Source: Bolinopsis microptera (lineage: Eukaryota; Ctenophora; Tentaculata; Lobata; Bolinopsidae). Taken from it: DNA of 64,000 bases. Below are positions 59,622 through 64,000 of the stretch, one piece after another (the first letter of the stretch is position 1; each line of letters begins with the position of its first letter). The translations under genes were made by a program, and so were the position numbers. Location: assembly GCF_026151205.1 (NCBI RefSeq), contig NC_087079.1:5924169-5988168 (forward strand). The letters run 5' to 3'. Below the pieces are notes generated by a model. The model was not told the origin of the DNA. It worked only from the letters and a program-made list of their open reading frames with translations, and searched no databases.

Positions 59622-61451
59622 TCAACAAGTGTTTAAAAATTCCAGCAACTTATCTCTACCAGCACACTGCTCGAAACTAGTAACATCACTCTGCTTCAAA
59701 CTACTGACCAGTTCATCGTGTTTGTCCGTAGTTTTCTGCTCGATCAATCTGAGGACAGAGAAAGCACCTCGATTTGTCTTGGCCCAATTAGTGATGTCAT
59801 CCAGGGGGATCTTGCTGGTAACTATGTCATTGAACTGCTTCTGATGGTCTTTGTTCTGCTGGACACTTCTCATGAGGATGTGCATGGTTGTTGTGTCAAC
59901 AAGTGATAGATCACTGGCTAACAGATCAACAATTGCTGTTAAAAGGTCGGTTATGTCACAATTGGCATGAGTAACTGCAGATGTAAGGAGTAAGGTCCTT
60001 GTGTTTTCCATCAACATACTCTCAACATTATCTTTGAAGTTGTCTATGATTCCGGGGGAAGCATAGGTTAAAAGCTCTTTTCTTCTCGCTTCGGGGTCTT
60101 TCTTGGACACACTGTTTGTATCTCCAATCTTCAGAAAGTCAATTATACTGGGAGGGAAAAGTTTAGTTGATCTTGGTGCCAGGATATAGTTTAGCAATAA
60201 TCTTCCACAATGTGACATGGTGATGGTGTCAATGCTTTCCATAATCTCTGATAAGATTGCTTTTTTGAGTAAAACTGTATCATCAACACAATCAAATAAG
60301 GCACACAAAACAAGATAACCGTTTTCGTTCATGCACATGTCCTTGACATGACCCTTGAAGGTTCTGATGATCAGTTTTCTTTCCTTAGCTTTGCTGTACC
60401 ACAAACACCTCATTGCTATCTTGGAGCCTTCTTTAGTGTGAACAAACTTAACAATCTGTTCAATAAGCTTTTCGGACACTAACTCTTGAATGGTTTCTTC
60501 GGTGCCATGAAGGAAATACTGTAACATGAGATGCTGTACAATTATGTGACCTGTGAGTCCCTTTTCTATGAACACCTGGGTGTGGTTTAAAAGTTCTTCT
60601 AAAACCTTTTCTTTCTTATCAGGATACAGTTCTATAACCTTGGTAAAGTGCTCTGACAAAAGATCTCTGTAAAGATATAGCTCTTTTCCGTAGAATTCTG
60701 TGATCATTTCTGTTCTTTCTTTGCTGGTAGCATAGTCGTTGTACATGGTATCAATTACAGTTACAGCCTCTGCGTGAAGTGTAAGTTTCTTGAATTGTCC
60801 TTTCAATGCCTTGAAGATTAGTTTTCTTTGTTTAGGAGAAGTGTTTTTCAGCATGCAGTTTACAGTAAATTTACCATATTTTGCTTTAGATAGCTCACAC
60901 ACATGGGGAAGTAGCTCTTGGACGATGAAATTATTGTCTTCGGATTTTCCAAGTCTTAAGAGAAGTTGGACTACTCGCGCAAGATCATGCTTGAACATGA
61001 GGGACTCTACTTTTCCTTCCATTAACTCCTTAAGCTCTGCAACAATCTCTGCTCGTTTGGAATCAGCAATGTCATTTACTCTGCCTTTTTCCCACAGTGC
61101 TTTTATCTTGGTAAGGTTTTCATATTCATTGTCTTCACAAGCTTTTCTAACCTTTTTCAGAGCTTTCTTCTTCAGAGGTTCTTTTGGCTCTTTGGGTTCG
61201 GATGATTTCCTCTTCTTCGGGTTCTTCTTTTTCTCTTCAAGCGCCTCTTTTCGTTTATCTTGCTTTTCTTTTCTATTTTCTTTTAGTGCTTCCAAAACTT
61301 CTTTAGGAACAAGTGCCTTCTTACCACTTTGTGGAATAGTCTGTTTGCTGGACTTTCTTGTTTTCCCTGCTGCTTTCTTCTTCACAGGGTCTTTCTTCAA
61401 GTCAGTCCTGCCATATTTACCAGATTTTCCGGCTAAAGCTCTCTTGACCAT
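59622..61451 (-). CDS. PUM3: Pumilio homologue 3 (PUM3/Puf6-like) nucleolar RNA-binding protein
   Basis: Single exon, 609 residues. Residues 1-110 are Lys/Glu-rich with strong basic nucleolar signals (KKKNPKKRKSS). From about 120 the protein follows PUM3: FKHDLARVVQLLLRLG, ELSKAKYGKFTVNCMLK, HAEAVTVIDTMYND, TKEGSKIAMRCLWYSKAKERK, FDCVDDTVLLKKAILSEI, GRLLLNYIL and SKKDPEARRKELL, then a CPL-type C-terminus with WAKTNRGAFSVLRLIEQ. PUM3/Puf6 folds into an L-shaped Puf array binding RNA or DNA without the classic PUF code and acts in ribosome biogenesis. Good AG acceptor (ATTTTCAG) 2 nt before the ATG, so a 5' UTR exon or trans-spliced leader is likely. It lies 541 bp downstream of ABCB10 on the same strand. 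Confidence 0.92.
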   Translation of the reverse strand: MVKRALAGKSGKYGRTDLKKDPVKKKAAGKTRKSSKQTIPQSGKKALVPKEVLEALKENRKEKQDKRKEALEEKKKNPKKRKSSEPKEPKEPLKKKALKKVRKACEDNEYENLTKIKALWEKGRVNDIADSKRAEIVAELKELMEGKVESLMFKHDLARVVQLLLRLGKSEDNNFIVQELLPHVCELSKAKYGKFTVNCMLKNTSPKQRKLIFKALKGQFKKLTLHAEAVTVIDTMYNDYATSKERTEMITEFYGKELYLYRDLLSEHFTKVIELYPDKKEKVLEELLNHTQVFIEKGLTGHIIVQHLMLQYFLHGTEETIQELVSEKLIEQIVKFVHTKEGSKIAMRCLWYSKAKERKLIIRTFKGHVKDMCMNENGYLVLCALFDCVDDTVLLKKAILSEIMESIDTITMSHCGRLLLNYILAPRSTKLFPPSIIDFLKIGDTNSVSKKDPEARRKELLTYASPGIIDNFKDNVESMLMENTRTLLLTSAVTHANCDITDLLTAIVDLLASDLSLVDTTTMHILMRSVQQNKDHQKQFNDIVTSKIPLDDITNWAKTNRGAFSVLRLIEQKTTDKHDELVSSLKQSDVTSFEQCAGRDKLLEFLNTC

Positions 61452-61992
61452 CCCTGAAAATTATAGGATCAGCATGATCATTTAAATATTGTACTAGAAT
61501 AGAGGCAGCAAAAAATCATAGATAAGATTGCATGCTCCTAATGGAAAATTTGGTAAATGATTTTCATGAAGAATGTTATAGTAGTTTTCAGGTAGTTATA
61601 AACAGAGACCAGAATGAAGCAATTTAAAATTCGCATATAAAGGACAAAAATATGATTTTATAAACAGTAGCTAGAAGTATTTATATATAAACGCTTGCAG
61701 CTTCTAAAAACTGTATAAAGTTGTGTCAATGGAAAATTAAATGTGTATTATCACATGATGTATTGTTTAAACACTCAAGAATTTTCTAACACATTTGGTT
61801 ATTATGCTTCTCACAGACAAGAAATGGGGAAATTACAACAATATGCAACACAGTCTTTTCCAAATACTAACTCATTTGTTTTATCCGAGACTTAATCAGA
61901 TACAAACGTTTTAACAATTATTCAATTCTTGTAACTAATTTTCGAATTCACAGGCAGGTCTACTAAGGGTCACAAATATTTTAATTGGAATG

Positions 61993-63876
61993 TTAGGAGT
62001 CAAGACTTTTTTCTTGAAGCTTGACTAATTCACTAAACATTCCTCCAGCATTAACAAGAGAATTATAGTTGCCAACTTCTTTAACAACCCCCTTGTCCAT
62101 AACAATAATCTTGTCTGCTTTAATGATGGTGGACAATCTGTGGGCGATGACAATTGTGGTACAATCGATGTTATCTTCTATGTTCTTTAAGACCTTTCCT
62201 TCAGTTGCAGAATCAAGTGCACTGGTAGCTTCATCTAAAATAAGAATGTCTGGGTTTCTAACAATAGCTCTTGCAATAGCAATTCTCTGCTTCTGACCTC
62301 CAGATAAGGAAGACCCTTTATTTCCAACCTCTGAGTGGATCCCATGTTCAAACTCAGCAACAAAAGGAAGGACCTCAGCAATCTCAGCTGCTTTTATTAC
62401 TTGATCCTCAGTCAGATCATCCTGGCAGCCATATGCAATGTTGTAATGAATAGAAGCTGTAAACAAAGGTGGTTCCTGAGATACAATCGATACATGGTTA
62501 GCCAGTTGTTTACTGGGAATGTCCCTGATATTAAAACCTCCGATAGTGATGGCTCCATTTTCACAGTGATACAAACCAGCTAATAGCCATGTCACAGTGG
62601 ACTTTCCACAACCACTTGAACCAACAAGGGCTGTTACTTGGCCCTTTTGAAAAACCTCAGAAAAATCATTCAAAATAACCTCATCAGGACGAGAAGGGTA
62701 TCTGAACTTTACATTCGAAAGCTGTATGTCCTTTGCAAAGCATTCATGTGGTATTGGTTGGCGCAAATCTTGTGGTGGTGCAGTGTCTATAATCTCAAAT
62801 AATCGCTGTCCTGCACCTGCTCCAGCCATCAGTGCACCATATGCCTTGCCCAATCCTGCCACTCCAATACCACTGTACACTGTATAAAGAAGAAATCCTG
62901 TTAATGTTCCTGGTGATATAGATCCTGATAAACTCAATTGATATCCACTGTAAAGAACAACAAGTAGAGCAAAGTTACCGGAACCACCAAGAAATGACCA
63001 GTATAAAGAGTTCACAGCAGCACTCTTGTAGCCAAGAGAAAGAATTTTATTAAGGTGATTACCATATAGACCAATTTCTTTTTCTTCAGCACCAAATGCT
63101 TTAACAACTTTTATTCCAGAAAAACCTTCTTCTGCTCTAGCTGTTGACAGAGCCAAATTATCCTGAAGTTCCTTTGAAATACGGCGCACAATTTTACCAG
63201 CAAAATAGGCAACAATCATAATTGATGGTACAATCAAAGAAGCTCTTAAGGCAAGATCAGGAGCAACATATACCATGAGGCCAATGGAAACAATAGATTG
63301 TCCAAAGGATCTCAAAATATCACTCACATTCTGAGTCAAAACATCCCCTACCAACTGACAATCTGCTGATAAACGATTCACCAACTCTCCTGATGTGGTG
63401 TTGTCAAAATATGGCATATCATTCCTCATTAGTGAAGATAACACATTGAGACGCAAATCTCGAACAACTCTACAACTTGCAGACTGGATAAACCATATTC
63501 TACCAGTGTTTGCTAAAGCACCAATAGCAAATAAGCCAGCAAATCCAAGGCACACTTGTTCAAAATCGAGATTTTGAAGTAAACTGGAACTTTCAGTTGT
63601 ACTGGTCTTGAATATAGCATCAACTGTATGCTGAACACACAATGGCACTGATAAAGTCACAGCAGTACTCACACCCAACAGACTTACAGCAGCCAGACAA
63701 CTGAATTTTTCTGGTGCAAGCAAAGATAAAAGCCTTTTCAAAGATCTGTTCTTTGGTTTTGGTTTCAGCGACATCTTGTCAGTATCACTATTCATGGCAA
63801 TTAAAGTACGTGGGATCCAGATGCGCTTCTTGGTGATGTGATTGATGCTTGAGATGACTTTCAGTCTATTCAGCAT
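61993..63876 (-). CDS. ABCB10: Mitochondrial ABC half-transporter ABCB10
   Basis: Single exon, 627 residues. The first 35 residues are basic and hydroxylated without acidic residues before Asp31, fitting a mitochondrial presequence; Met28 and Met35 are alternative starts. The TM domain (about 58-350) has six predicted helices, with GELVNRLSADCQLVGDVL and EEGFSGIKVVKAFGAE typical of ABCB10. The ATPase domain (about 385-625) has Walker A GSSGCGKST (419-427), Q-loop Q467, signature LSGGQ (524-528), Walker B ILILDEA (544-550) and H-loop H579, all intact. ABCB10 is an inner-membrane exporter linked to heme synthesis and oxidative-stress defence. An in-frame TAA lies directly before the ATG, and acceptor-like AGs lie 4 and 21 nt upstream. 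Confidence 0.93.
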   Translation of the reverse strand: MLNRLKVISSINHITKKRIWIPRTLIAMNSDTDKMSLKPKPKNRSLKRLLSLLAPEKFSCLAAVSLLGVSTAVTLSVPLCVQHTVDAIFKTSTTESSSLLQNLDFEQVCLGFAGLFAIGALANTGRIWFIQSASCRVVRDLRLNVLSSLMRNDMPYFDNTTSGELVNRLSADCQLVGDVLTQNVSDILRSFGQSIVSIGLMVYVAPDLALRASLIVPSIMIVAYFAGKIVRRISKELQDNLALSTARAEEGFSGIKVVKAFGAEEKEIGLYGNHLNKILSLGYKSAAVNSLYWSFLGGSGNFALLVVLYSGYQLSLSGSISPGTLTGFLLYTVYSGIGVAGLGKAYGALMAGAGAGQRLFEIIDTAPPQDLRQPIPHECFAKDIQLSNVKFRYPSRPDEVILNDFSEVFQKGQVTALVGSSGCGKSTVTWLLAGLYHCENGAITIGGFNIRDIPSKQLANHVSIVSQEPPLFTASIHYNIAYGCQDDLTEDQVIKAAEIAEVLPFVAEFEHGIHSEVGNKGSSLSGGQKQRIAIARAIVRNPDILILDEATSALDSATEGKVLKNIEDNIDCTTIVIAHRLSTIIKADKIIVMDKGVVKEVGNYNSLVNAGGMFSELVKLQEKSLDS

Positions 63877-64000
63877 TTACCTAAATCATACATATTCCTG
63901 AAACATATAAAGTAATTAATAATTATGGGTTAAGTCGATTGCGGGGTTAAAACAACCATGGTATTCAAATGTGTGACAATTTTACAAGCTCTCATCAGCA

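Overview
The window comes from a metazoan nuclear genome. Eight genes are recognisable as eukaryotic orthologues: WAPL, an ING4/5-type PHD protein, an ACP7-type purple acid phosphatase, SLC35F5, neurolysin/thimet oligopeptidase, TFIIH subunit GTF2H3, PUM3 and ABCB10. Introns are spliceosomal and follow GT-AG, (TTAGGG)-like telomeric repeats occur, and DNA transposons and LINE remnants are present. Proteins are well diverged from vertebrates, so an invertebrate or early-branching animal is likely; the phylum cannot be fixed by eye. Nothing bacterial, viral or plasmid-like was seen.

Layout. 1-1595 (-): 3'-truncated C2H2 zinc-finger gene with two SUMO-interaction-like motifs. 2.7-5.5 kb: large foldback transposon. 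5.8-18.2 kb: repeat-rich gene desert (23-bp array, LINE 3' remnant, poly-G stretches, about 500 bp of CA repeat, 2.3-kb G-rich minisatellite). 18.3-22.7 kb (-): WAPL, then the ING gene with a one-base frameshift. 23.1-28.7 kb: hAT-type MITE, a mosaic of shuffled GC-rich blocks with interstitial telomere repeats, and a second small foldback element. 29.8-31.6 kb (+): purple acid phosphatase. 32.7-36.1 kb (-): SLC35F5 in four exons. 37.8-40.9 kb (-): single-exon zinc-finger protein with internal repeats. 41.4-47.0 kb (-): M3 oligopeptidase in 12 exons. 48.0-59.1 kb (-): GTF2H3 in five exons, carrying three tandem arrays and a 2-kb TIR element. 59.6-63.9 kb (-): PUM3 and ABCB10.

The most unusual signal lies in GTF2H3. 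About 102 copies of a 61-bp unit fill intron 3, and each copy contains the branch-site-like CTAAC, the CAG 3' splice site and the first 29 bases of exon 4. An E-box (CACGTG) array fills intron 4 up to the next acceptor, and a hairpin-forming 29-bp array starts at the stop codon. SLC35F5 intron 2 shows the same placement of an array against a 3' splice site. Tandem arrays here seem to grow from exon edges.

Other themes: splice-acceptor-like AGs lie 0-21 nt before the ATG of six genes (trans-splicing or 5'UTR introns); a 95-bp module is shared by two unrelated-looking inverted-repeat transposons; and a LINE tail is inserted flush with an exon of the oligopeptidase gene. Functionally the genes cover cohesin release, chromatin reading, transcription/repair, ribosome biogenesis, mitochondrial transport and proteolysis. 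They form no pathway cluster.
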